A stretch of DNA of 44,838 nt from Weeksellaceae bacterium TAE3-ERU29. Its GTDB lineage: Bacteria; Bacteroidota; Bacteroidia; Flavobacteriales; Weeksellaceae. The stretch is from assembly GCA_019218445.1 (NCBI GenBank), contig JAHUUM010000018.1, positions 1 through 44,838 of the forward strand. The letters run 5' to 3'. Under the pieces are notes generated by a model. The model did not search any database, was not told the origin of the DNA, and saw nothing but the letters and a program-made list of their open reading frames with translations. The translations under genes and the position numbers were made by a program. Positions 38,061 to 44,838 of this stretch are shown here, in pieces (within the stretch, counting starts at the first letter, position 1; each line of letters starts with the position of its first letter).

Positions 38061-38798
38061 ATGAAATCTCAAAACACCATTTCACCCGAAATAGCAAAAC
38101 AAATACTTCCCGCTGTATATGCCGGATTATTTGCCTCTTTATGTTGGATTATTGGTGATCTTCTCATTGTAGGATTTTCGCCAAATCCTGAAAATTATCC
38201 TTTATTTTCAGAAACCTATGCCTCGCGAGTAGATGTGGAATTAGCAACTTATATGCTTACCGGCTCTACCAACCGATTGATGTGGGGAGCTTTGGTGGCG
38301 GTTTTTTCCATTCCGTTTTATTTGTATTCCGTTTGGGCGGTTTTAAAATTGATAAAAGGAAAATTTACCAAACCAATTGCTGTTTTATTGTTTTGTGGAA
38401 TTTCCTTTTGGCCTTTGGCTCACGCCGGATTTTTCTATGTGGGCGAAATCTATAAAGCCATATTAAATACACCCGCTTCCGCTCACGAACAACTCTTAAA
38501 AACAGCCGATAGTTTTGTACAAGTATTAGAAATTGTTTGGTCGATAGGAATAGCAATGGTAGGTTTGGCATGGTTAACTTTTGGAGTTGCCGTATTGATG
38601 AAAAAAACACTTTTCAAACGAAATATGGTGTGGCTCAATCCGTTTATTTTTACCTTTGTTTTTGTTGCGATTGCTCAAATATTACCCATTCCTTACGGGG
38701 ATTATGTGGGCTGTGCAAGTTTCAATGAGGCACATTTTGCTTTCTTTGCGATTTTGTTGTTTATCGTACTGAAGAGACTGAAACAGAAAACATCTTAA
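38061..38798 (+). CDS. Multi-pass membrane protein, DUF6796-like
   Basis: A 245-residue integral membrane protein with six to seven helices. The first helix region contains LFASLCWIIGDLLIVGFSPN, and the C-terminal part DYVGCASFNEAHFAFFAILL. I associate this pattern with DUF6796, whose function is unknown. A decayed fragment of a second copy lies at 39618-39768, after the next gene. Confidence 0.78.
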   Translation: MKSQNTISPEIAKQILPAVYAGLFASLCWIIGDLLIVGFSPNPENYPLFSETYASRVDVELATYMLTGSTNRLMWGALVAVFSIPFYLYSVWAVLKLIKGKFTKPIAVLLFCGISFWPLAHAGFFYVGEIYKAILNTPASAHEQLLKTADSFVQVLEIVWSIGIAMVGLAWLTFGVAVLMKKTLFKRNMVWLNPFIFTFVFVAIAQILPIPYGDYVGCASFNEAHFAFFAILLFIVLKRLKQKTS

Positions 38799-38946
38799 TT
38801 TCATTAACTTACAATATTTATACAATAAAAATAATCGTTTTTATTATTAAAAAGAGAAAATAAGCATTAATAATGTGTTGATTATCAGAGTTGTATATAT
38901 TTGTTGACTTTTTTGTTAATTAATTAAAACCAATCTGATAATTGTC

Positions 38947-38954
38947 TACATTTG
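38947..38954 (+). promoter_or_regulatory. Candidate -7 box for the 38973 gene
   Basis: TACATTTG, 18 bp before the ATG, matches TAnnTTTG. A second TATATTTG is at 38896-38903. Confidence 0.35.
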
Positions 38955-38972
38955 TTTTAAATAAATTAATAT

Positions 38973-39530
38973 ATGAAATGTAGCAACTATTTTTTTGCCT
39001 TTGTTCTTTTTTTATTGATGACAGGAACAATGAAGGCTCAGGAAGTGAATCCAGAAACACTTCCTTCTACGATTAAAGAATTCCGTGTGCATGTGCCGGG
39101 TATCGTATCTTTTGGAATGTATAAGCCTTTAAATCAAAAAGATTTGGTAGGTGCAAAAGTTGGTGGTGGATTTGTTTTCCCGGCTGTAATGGGTGGAGTT
39201 TTTTTAGAGTATAGACATTATTTTAGCGAAATGAATAATCAAAAAGATGTATCTAAGGGAAGTTTTCTATATGCAGTAAAACCTTATTTCATTCATATCA
39301 TAACGAGTGATGGAGGTCCTAACGCAAAAGCAAAACACAATAATATGGTGGGCGTTTCTGGTGCTTTTGGTTATGAATGGAAGTTAAAATCAGGCTTTTT
39401 CTTTCGTCCGGCAGTAGAGCCAAATATTCCTATTATAAATGATGAAGAAGGTACTTTTTGGGAAGCTACAAGAGGAATGACAATATCTCAAACATTTCTG
39501 AGTACAGTTTCTATTGGTTTTAAATGGTAA
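38973..39530 (+). CDS. Exported beta-barrel-like protein
   Basis: A 185-residue protein with a signal peptide ending TMKAQ. The mature part is rich in alternating strands with aromatic residues (VFLEYRHYFSE, AFGYEWKLKSGFFFRP) and ends in SIGFKW; a terminal aromatic residue is typical of outer-membrane barrels. It may have about eight strands. No substrate or family known. Confidence 0.7.
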   Translation: MKCSNYFFAFVLFLLMTGTMKAQEVNPETLPSTIKEFRVHVPGIVSFGMYKPLNQKDLVGAKVGGGFVFPAVMGGVFLEYRHYFSEMNNQKDVSKGSFLYAVKPYFIHIITSDGGPNAKAKHNNMVGVSGAFGYEWKLKSGFFFRPAVEPNIPIINDEEGTFWEATRGMTISQTFLSTVSIGFKW

Positions 39531-39562
39531 AAAACACACTCAATTGAGGTATAAATTTTAGA

Positions 39563-39594
39563 GAATCTGTTTCAATAAGTTTTGAAACGGATTC
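39563..39594. other. Hairpin after the beta-barrel gene
   Basis: gaatctgtttcaa / ttgaaacggattc form a 13-bp stem with one G-U pair and a 6-nt loop, without a T-run. It may be a weak terminator. Confidence 0.45.
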
Positions 39595-39617
39595 ATTGAT
39601 TGGGTTCGTATCCCCAC

Positions 39618-39768
39618 ATATGGGTTAATTGATTTATTTTTATCGTAATTACCAAAATATTGCCCCCTCTTTACCAAGATTATATTAGATTATACAAGTT
39701 TTAATGAGGCACATTTTATCTTCTTTGCTATTAACTGTAGCAAAAAACCTAAAATTATTAAGAATTAA
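39618..39768 (+). pseudogene. Fragment of a second DUF6796-like gene
   Basis: This segment is similar to the 3-prime part of the 38061-38798 gene. 39696-39732 matches 38717-38753 at about 32 of 37 bases and encodes DYTSFNEAHFIFFAI, against DYVGCASFNEAHFAFFAI. Weaker similarity extends upstream (aaatattgccc... against aaatattaccc...). It has no start codon or upstream helices, so it is a remnant. Confidence 0.7.
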
Positions 39769-39804
39769 AATGCGTATATATCATTGAAATTTATATGAAA
39801 TAAA

Positions 39805-39838
39805 AAAGAAGCCGTCTCAAAACTGAGACGGCTTCTTT
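39805..39838. terminator. Bidirectional rho-independent terminator
   Basis: A strong 14-bp stem (aaagaagccgtctc / gagacggcttcttt) with loop aaaact. It lies 22 bp after the MFS stop (minus strand), and could also end transcription from the plus strand. Confidence 0.88.
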
Positions 39839-39859
39839 ATAGCAATTAAAACCTTTAAA

Positions 39860-41191
39860 TTAAATGTTTTTACTGTTCCTCACAAGGGAATCATTCTTTT
39901 TAGCAAAAAATGCAATGTAAGCATAACACAACACCATTAATAAAAGAGCTGGCTTAAAGCTAAAATAATCTGTTAAGAATCCATAAAGAGGAGGAATAAA
40001 GGCTCCACCCACGATAGCTGTACATAAAACACCTGACGCTTGAGGTCTAAACTCCCCTAAACCTTTCAGAGATAACGTAAATATAGTAGGGAACATTATA
40101 GAGTTAAATAGACCTACACATAAAATAGAAATCATAGATACAAATCCGGTTGTAAGCATTGATATAACTAACATTGTAATTGCAAGAGCTGCAAAAATCA
40201 CCAATACTTTTGCAGGTTTAATTATTTTAGTAAGATATGCCCCTACAAAACGTCCTACCATAGCACCTGACCAATAGAAGAATACAAAAGCAGCTACGAT
40301 ACCCTTATTATCTACTAAACTCAAATCTTTTCGTAGTACAAATTCTGAGATACTTGACATAAATCCACTATTTTTAATAGCTTCCGGAAGATCCATACTA
40401 AGGAAATAATTCACTAAATAACTTCCAATAGCAACCTCTGCTCCTACATATAAAAATATTCCTACAGCACCATAACGCAATACTTTATGGCTTAAAGCCT
40501 GACGATAACCAGAATTATTACGTTCTTTAGTATTTTCAGATAGAATATTAGGAAGTTTTATGAACGAAACTACAATAGCAATTAATAAAAGAATACCTGC
40601 AAGAACTAAAAAAGGACTTTGTACAGCCGCCGCTTCACTTGCATAATATATATCTCTTGCACTCTCTGACAATGACTCTATCTGAGCACTTGATTTTATG
40701 GAATCACTAAGTAAGAATATTGCTCCTATAATAGGTGCGATAGCCGTTCCCAATGAGTTGAAGGCTTGTGATAAATTTAATCGGCTGGAAGCTGTCTCCT
40801 CTGATCCTAATACTGTTACATAAGGATTGGCAGCAACTTGAAGAACCGTCATTCCACCCGCAAGGGTAAAATATCCAAGCATAAAAAGACTAAAAGTACG
40901 AGTAGATGCTGCCGGATAAAATAGTAAACAACCTATACCCATAATAGTAAGCCCCAATAAAATACCTTTCTTATATCCAATTTTTGATAAAATAAACCCT
41001 GATGGAATAGAAAATAAACCATAAGCAATAAAAAATGCAAACTGGACAAGTCCTGCTTGAAAATAGCTGAGCTCAAATATATCTTTCAATCGAGGAATTA
41101 GAGAGTCAACAAGTACTGTTATTAACCCCCACATAAAGAAAAGGGTTGTCAATATGACAAATGCTTTTGTGTAATTGTTTTTTGCTTTCAT
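39860..41191 (-). CDS. MFS sugar:proton symporter, FucP/GluP type
   Basis: A 443-residue transporter with twelve membrane helices. LFFMWGLITVLVDSLIPRLK at the N-terminus, TLAGGMTVLQVAANPYVTVL and SRLNLSQAFNSLGTAIAPII are the hallmarks of the fucose/glucose-galactose symporter family. It should take up a hexose or 6-deoxyhexose with protons. No sugar kinase or isomerase gene is beside it, so the substrate remains open. About 300 bp separate it from the divergent TetR gene. Confidence 0.92.
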   Translation of the reverse strand: MKAKNNYTKAFVILTTLFFMWGLITVLVDSLIPRLKDIFELSYFQAGLVQFAFFIAYGLFSIPSGFILSKIGYKKGILLGLTIMGIGCLLFYPAASTRTFSLFMLGYFTLAGGMTVLQVAANPYVTVLGSEETASSRLNLSQAFNSLGTAIAPIIGAIFLLSDSIKSSAQIESLSESARDIYYASEAAAVQSPFLVLAGILLLIAIVVSFIKLPNILSENTKERNNSGYRQALSHKVLRYGAVGIFLYVGAEVAIGSYLVNYFLSMDLPEAIKNSGFMSSISEFVLRKDLSLVDNKGIVAAFVFFYWSGAMVGRFVGAYLTKIIKPAKVLVIFAALAITMLVISMLTTGFVSMISILCVGLFNSIMFPTIFTLSLKGLGEFRPQASGVLCTAIVGGAFIPPLYGFLTDYFSFKPALLLMVLCYAYIAFFAKKNDSLVRNSKNI

Positions 41192-41498
41192 TTAGTTAAA
41201 TTATTTAAATTATTGAAAGCGAATTTAGTAAAATTTTTTCTAAAATTCAAAAAATATTTAAACTTTTTAGTAGTCTCGCTGAGATTTGAATTTAAATATT
41301 ATTAAGTTTAGGCGTATATTTTATCTAAAATACTATGAAAATTTTTCTTTGTAAAGTTAAAAACTATTTTTGCAAAAAACTTTCTTCTTATTCATTAAAA
41401 CCCCAAAATAAAATAAAAAAACTCTTATTTAAAATTTGTATAAATAAAAAACTTTTCATTACTTTACCTCAATAAAGAACAATGTTCACTTTATAGAA
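41192..41498. other. AT-rich divergent promoter region
   Basis: About 300 bp between the MFS and TetR genes. It contains A- and T-runs, a TATTTTTG at 41365-41372 and the palindrome at 41477-41487. No gene or clear full promoter could be assigned. Confidence 0.4.
41477..41487. promoter_or_regulatory. Putative TetR operator 1
   Basis: Palindrome GAAC-aat-GTTC, flanked by aaa and a downstream ctttat, ends 11 bp before the ATG of the TetR gene. A matching palindrome lies at 42141-42151 before the exporter gene. Confidence 0.55.
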
Positions 41499-42116
41499 AT
41501 GCAAACACAAAAAGAAGAAATACGAGAACGCATATTATTTTATGCCAAAGACGAATTTTTGAAAAAGGGTTTCAAAGGAGCGTCTATGCGGGATATTGCC
41601 TCGCGGGCAGATGTGAGTTTGAGTAATATTTATAATTATTTCAAGAATAAGGATAAGATTTTTTGTGCAGTGCTTGAGCCTTTGCTTGAGGCGTTTGACA
41701 AAATGGAAAAAGAACACAACCGCGAGGATTATTTATCAATAGAAATATTTGAAGATGAGGATTATCAGCGAGAGAATATTCTTTATTTTATGAATATTAT
41801 CAAGAAGTTTCGCAGTGAATTAAAGATTTTGCTTTTTATGTCGTTTGGTTCCTCTTTAGAGAATTTCCGCGACACTTTTACCGACCGCCATACGCAAATG
41901 TCTATTGGGTATCTAAAATCTTTAAAAGCAAAATATCCCGAAATAAATATTGATATTTCACTCTTTTTTATGCACACGATTAGCTCGTGGTGGCTTACTA
42001 TTTTAGGCGAAATCATAAGCCACGACGAATTGAAAGACAATGATATAGAACAATTTTTAAAAGATTATACCATTTTTTCAACAGCGGGTTGGAAAAAAAT
42101 TATGAATGTGAAATAA
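41499..42116 (+). CDS. TetR/AcrR-family transcriptional regulator
   Basis: A 205-residue regulator with an N-terminal TetR DNA-binding domain: KDEFLKKGFKGASMRDIASR then ADVSLSNIYNYFKNKDKIF (about residues 13-52). The C-terminal ligand domain is not recognisable by motif. It precedes an MMPL/RND exporter on the same strand by 73 bp and shares a GAAC-N3-GTTC palindrome with it, so it likely represses itself and the exporter. Confidence 0.92.
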   Translation: MQTQKEEIRERILFYAKDEFLKKGFKGASMRDIASRADVSLSNIYNYFKNKDKIFCAVLEPLLEAFDKMEKEHNREDYLSIEIFEDEDYQRENILYFMNIIKKFRSELKILLFMSFGSSLENFRDTFTDRHTQMSIGYLKSLKAKYPEINIDISLFFMHTISSWWLTILGEIISHDELKDNDIEQFLKDYTIFSTAGWKKIMNVK

Positions 42117-42140
42117 CAAAAATTTTTTACGAACAAAAAC

Positions 42141-42151
42141 GAACTTTGTTC
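42141..42151. promoter_or_regulatory. Putative TetR operator 2
   Basis: Palindrome GAAC-ttt-GTTC, followed by tttat, 38 bp before the exporter ATG. Same half-sites and 3-bp spacing as operator 1. Confidence 0.55.
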
Positions 42152-42189
42152 TTTATTAAAAATAGGAATTAACTAAATAATTATATACT

Positions 42190-44523
42190 ATGAATATCCA
42201 TAAAATTAACCATTGGTTTGGAAAGAGAGCCACTAAGATTATCAAATATCGTTGGGTGTGGCTGATTGGATTTTTTGTAATGTTGGGCGTAGGTTTCAAC
42301 GGAATGAAGTTTATCAATATCAGCACTTCGTGGGACGATTATTTCCTTGAAGATGACCCTATTTTAGTCAAAACAGAAGAGTTTAAAGAAATTTTCGGAA
42401 ATGATAATTTTGTAGCAGTACTCACTCGTTCAGAAAATACATTTACAAAAGAAAACTTGGAACTTATCCGAGAATTATCCAACGAGCTGAAATACAGCAT
42501 TTCTTATGCTGATAAAGTCACTTCATTAACGGATAATGAATTTCTGCGAGGAACAGAATACGGAATGCAAATCGAGCAAATCGTTCCTGATGAAATTCCT
42601 TCGGACCAAGCCGGTTTAGACAGCATTCGGACCAAAGCCTATTTCAAAAAGAATATTGCTAATCGTTTGATTTCCAAAGACGGAAAACTCAGTTGGATTT
42701 TATTAAAATTGATGCCTTTCCCTGAAAAAGCTAAAGAAAAAGGACAATCTCCGGAAGCAATGATAGGCGAACAAACTTATAAAATCATTTCCAAAGAAAA
42801 GTACAAATCCATTGCTCCTCTTGCCACAGGAATGCCTTATGTTAGTTATGCCAAAATGCAATGGTTTGGGAAAGAAGGTGCAAAAACTATGGGATTTGCG
42901 ATACTTCTTGCTATTGTTGTATTGATTTTTGCCACTAAATCCGTTCGAGGTGTCGTTGTTCCCGTACTGACTTCCATTTCGTCTATTGTTATGGTTTACG
43001 GGGCGTTAGGCTATATTCATTATAAAATTGATGCGGGAATGATGACCATTCCGATGCTCTTGGCGTTCGCTGTTGCGATTGCGTATAATATTCATATTTT
43101 TTCGTATTTCAAACGTCAATTTTCTATACACGGAAATCGAAAACAAGCCGTTATCGAAACCATTTCCGAAATGGGTTGGCCGGTACTTTTCAGTGCTTTA
43201 ACCACGCTGACTGCTTTGCTTTCATTTTTGGCAATTCCCGTTATTCCGTTGCATTTCATTGGGATTGCGACTTCATCTTGCGTTTTGATGACCTTTTTTA
43301 TAGTAATTATCATTATGCCGATTGTTCTCAGTTTCGGAAAAGACAAAGCTCCTAATCCACAGATAGAAGAAAACGGCGGAACAAAATTAGACCAATTTTT
43401 AATCCGATTTGGCGATTGGGTTTTACGAAAAGGAAACGCAATTTTGGCAGTATTCGTGATTTTGATAATTGCCTTAATTTATGGTGCGACCAAAATAGAA
43501 ACCGCTTTTGATATAGAAAAAACAATGGGACGTAAAATTCCGTATGTCAATGATTTACTAACCGTTTCCAAAAGTGAATTAGGTTCGATGTATTCGTATG
43601 ATATTTTGGTGGAATTTCCGAATGAGAACGAGACAAAACTTCCTGAAAACTTAATCAAATTAGACAGTTTATCAAGATATGTCGGGACATTTCCATTAAG
43701 CAAACGCACAACTTCTCTTTTGAATATTTTAAAAGATATGAACCAAACGCTTAATGAAAATCAAACTTCATTTTATGCCATTCCCAAAGATGCCAACCAA
43801 GTAGCCCAAATGCTTTTACTCTATGAAAATGCGGGCGGAAGCGAGGCAGAATATTGGATAGATTACGATTACAAACGCTTGCGACTTATGGTAGAATTAG
43901 AAAATTATAATTCCTCACAAGCCGAAAAAGAATTGGCGGAAGTCAGTGATTATGCTCAAAAATTATTTCCTACGGCAAAAGTTACCACTGTGGGTGCATT
44001 GCCACAATTTACCGCAATGATGCAGTATGTTATTCGAGGTCAGTTGGTTTCGTTGGGATTTGCTTTGGTAGTGATTAGTGTTTTACTGATTTTGGTTTTC
44101 GGAAGTTTCAAAATTGGGATTATCGGAATTATTCCCAACATTGTCCCTGCCATTGTGGTTGGTGGAATTATGGGTTGGTTTGGAATGCCTTTGGATATGA
44201 TGACCGCCACGATTATCCCAATGATTTTAGGATTATCCGTTGATGATACTATTCATTTTATCAATCACGGACACTTGGAATTCGACCGCCGAAAAAATTA
44301 TAAATCCGCCATAAAACGAACTTTCTTTGTAGTAGGTACACCATTGATTTTAACGACTTTAGTTATCTCATCAAACTTTGCGGTTTATATGACTTCGGTA
44401 GCCACTTCCATTTTCAATATGGGACTTTTATCCGTTGCCGGAATGCTTTCCGCTTTGTTAGCCGATTTATTGGTAACGCCTGTTTTATTTAAGAAATTTA
44501 AAATTTTTGGAAAGGAAGAGTAA
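42190..44523 (+). CDS. MMPL/RND-superfamily exporter
   Basis: A 777-residue inner-membrane transporter with two homologous halves. Each half has one membrane helix, a periplasmic domain (about residues 45-210 and 440-610) and five clustered helices, so about twelve in total. Conserved acidic/polar residues appear in the fourth helices (AFAVAIAYNIHIFSYFKRQF, and GLSVDDTIHFINHGHLEFDR). The family exports lipids, hopanoids or siderophores, or acts with outer-membrane lipid carriers. The next gene encodes a lipoprotein-sorting (LolA-like) protein, which suggests envelope lipid traffic. Confidence 0.9.
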   Translation: MNIHKINHWFGKRATKIIKYRWVWLIGFFVMLGVGFNGMKFINISTSWDDYFLEDDPILVKTEEFKEIFGNDNFVAVLTRSENTFTKENLELIRELSNELKYSISYADKVTSLTDNEFLRGTEYGMQIEQIVPDEIPSDQAGLDSIRTKAYFKKNIANRLISKDGKLSWILLKLMPFPEKAKEKGQSPEAMIGEQTYKIISKEKYKSIAPLATGMPYVSYAKMQWFGKEGAKTMGFAILLAIVVLIFATKSVRGVVVPVLTSISSIVMVYGALGYIHYKIDAGMMTIPMLLAFAVAIAYNIHIFSYFKRQFSIHGNRKQAVIETISEMGWPVLFSALTTLTALLSFLAIPVIPLHFIGIATSSCVLMTFFIVIIIMPIVLSFGKDKAPNPQIEENGGTKLDQFLIRFGDWVLRKGNAILAVFVILIIALIYGATKIETAFDIEKTMGRKIPYVNDLLTVSKSELGSMYSYDILVEFPNENETKLPENLIKLDSLSRYVGTFPLSKRTTSLLNILKDMNQTLNENQTSFYAIPKDANQVAQMLLLYENAGGSEAEYWIDYDYKRLRLMVELENYNSSQAEKELAEVSDYAQKLFPTAKVTTVGALPQFTAMMQYVIRGQLVSLGFALVVISVLLILVFGSFKIGIIGIIPNIVPAIVVGGIMGWFGMPLDMMTATIIPMILGLSVDDTIHFINHGHLEFDRRKNYKSAIKRTFFVVGTPLILTTLVISSNFAVYMTSVATSIFNMGLLSVAGMLSALLADLLVTPVLFKKFKIFGKEE

Positions 44524-44569
44524 AATTGGTTGTTGGCAATTGGCTTTTAGTTAAGAAAATCGCCAACTG

Positions 44570-44623
44570 CTAAAACCTAATTACTAAATACTAATCGCTA
44601 ATAGCTAATAACTAATGGCTAAC
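44570..44623. repeat. Degenerate ctaat/gctaa tandem repeat
   Basis: Repeats of ctaat, gctaata and actaat run from ctaaaacctaattactaa to taactaatggctaac. A hairpin gttggc (44532-44537) / gccaac (44562-44567) precedes it. Such repeats are common between genes in this phylum. It separates the exporter from the LolA-like gene. Confidence 0.6.
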
Positions 44624-44644
44624 AGCATAAAAATCAATATTAAA

Positions 44645-44838
44645 ATGAAAAAAATCACAATTATCACAGCATTATTTGCAACAATGAGCCTTTTTGCTCA
44701 AACAGGACGAGAAATTGCACAAAAAGTAAAAAACCGACCGGACGGAGATACACGTCAATCCGAAATGACAATTACGCTTATCAATAAGCGAGGAAAAGAG
44801 CGAGTTCGAAAAGTAATTTCATACTCTATGGACATAGG
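44645..44838 (+). CDS. Outer-membrane lipoprotein-sorting (LolA-like) protein, 5-prime part only
   Basis: A signal peptide ([19 protein letters not shown]) is followed by [20 protein letters not shown] and then [18 protein letters not shown]. This is the N-terminus of the LolA/LppX-like family often paired with MMPL exporters. The frame is open to the end of the window, so the gene is truncated by the window edge, not broken. It probably passes lipid or lipoprotein cargo from the exporter across the periplasm. Confidence 0.8.
   Translation, partial: MKKITIITALFATMSLFAQTGREIAQKVKNRPDGDTRQSEMTITLINKRGKERVRKVISYSMDI

Noticed and set aside
37967-38158. 63-codon plus-strand ORF
   Set aside because: Overlaps the start of the DUF6796-like gene in another frame; its tail is a frame shadow.
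41340-41380. Possible promoter TTTG ... TATTTTTG before the TetR gene
   Set aside because: The gap between the two boxes is only about 13 bp, shorter than the 17-23 bp of the consensus, and it lies more than 120 bp before the ATG.

Overview
The window comes from an AT-rich (by eye about one third G+C) member of the Bacteroidota, most likely order Flavobacteriales. The evidence is TAnnTTTG-type promoter boxes in place of E. coli -10 boxes, almost no Shine-Dalgarno sequences, MORN-2/YwqK and FucP-type MFS genes, and a LUD-cdsA-psd gene order that I associate with this group. Genus cannot be decided from sequence alone. No rRNA, tRNA, CRISPR array, transposase or prophage was seen.

Layout. (1) 1-1650: a lipoprotein di-haem cytochrome c peroxidase between hairpin terminators. 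(2) 1650-8400: a loosely packed accessory stretch, almost all on the minus strand. It holds two alpha/beta hydrolases, an ECF sigma factor with a membrane partner (putative anti-sigma), several small orphan genes, interspersed repeats and decayed genes. One is a DUF6584-like gene broken by two frameshifts; another is a colicin-immunity-like gene broken by an in-frame stop. (3) 8438-22008: mostly housekeeping: Nudix hydrolase, SRPBCC protein, acyltransferase, XRE regulator, M14 peptidase, cmk, YihY, LUD-cdsA-psd-rnz, MscS, tpx, lpdA, menA. (4) 22065-30250: thiamine biosynthesis. thiD is on the plus strand and faces a minus-strand operon, TPP riboswitch-thiS-thiC-thiE-like-thiE-thiG-thiH-thiF, with a MORN-repeat gene wedged between the two. 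(5) 30381-37680: a siderophore-interacting flavoprotein, two closely similar YbhB/PEBP paralogues (one cytoplasmic, one exported), an esterase-like lipoprotein, and divergent katG/oxyR. (6) 38061-44838: a DUF6796-like membrane protein with a decayed second copy nearby, an outer-membrane-barrel-like protein, an MFS sugar transporter, and a TetR-MMPL/RND exporter-lipoprotein-sorting cluster whose last gene runs off the window.

Functional units. The ThiS/ThiF/ThiG/ThiH thiazole branch and the ThiC/ThiD pyrimidine branch meet at ThiE, under one TPP riboswitch for all but thiD. OxyR with its conserved cysteine pair lies back to back with katG, with OxyR-like half-sites between them. The TetR regulator and the MMPL exporter each carry the same GAAC-N3-GTTC palindrome upstream, which predicts autoregulation and control of export.

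I did not find a clear new multi-gene system. The strongest unexplained signals are four acactt boxes spaced 20-21 bp apart upstream of the exported YbhB gene, a repeated promoter-like element upstream of two unrelated genes, a 52-bp direct repeat flanking the sigma/anti-sigma pair, and the cluster of broken small genes between 4.5 and 7.6 kb.
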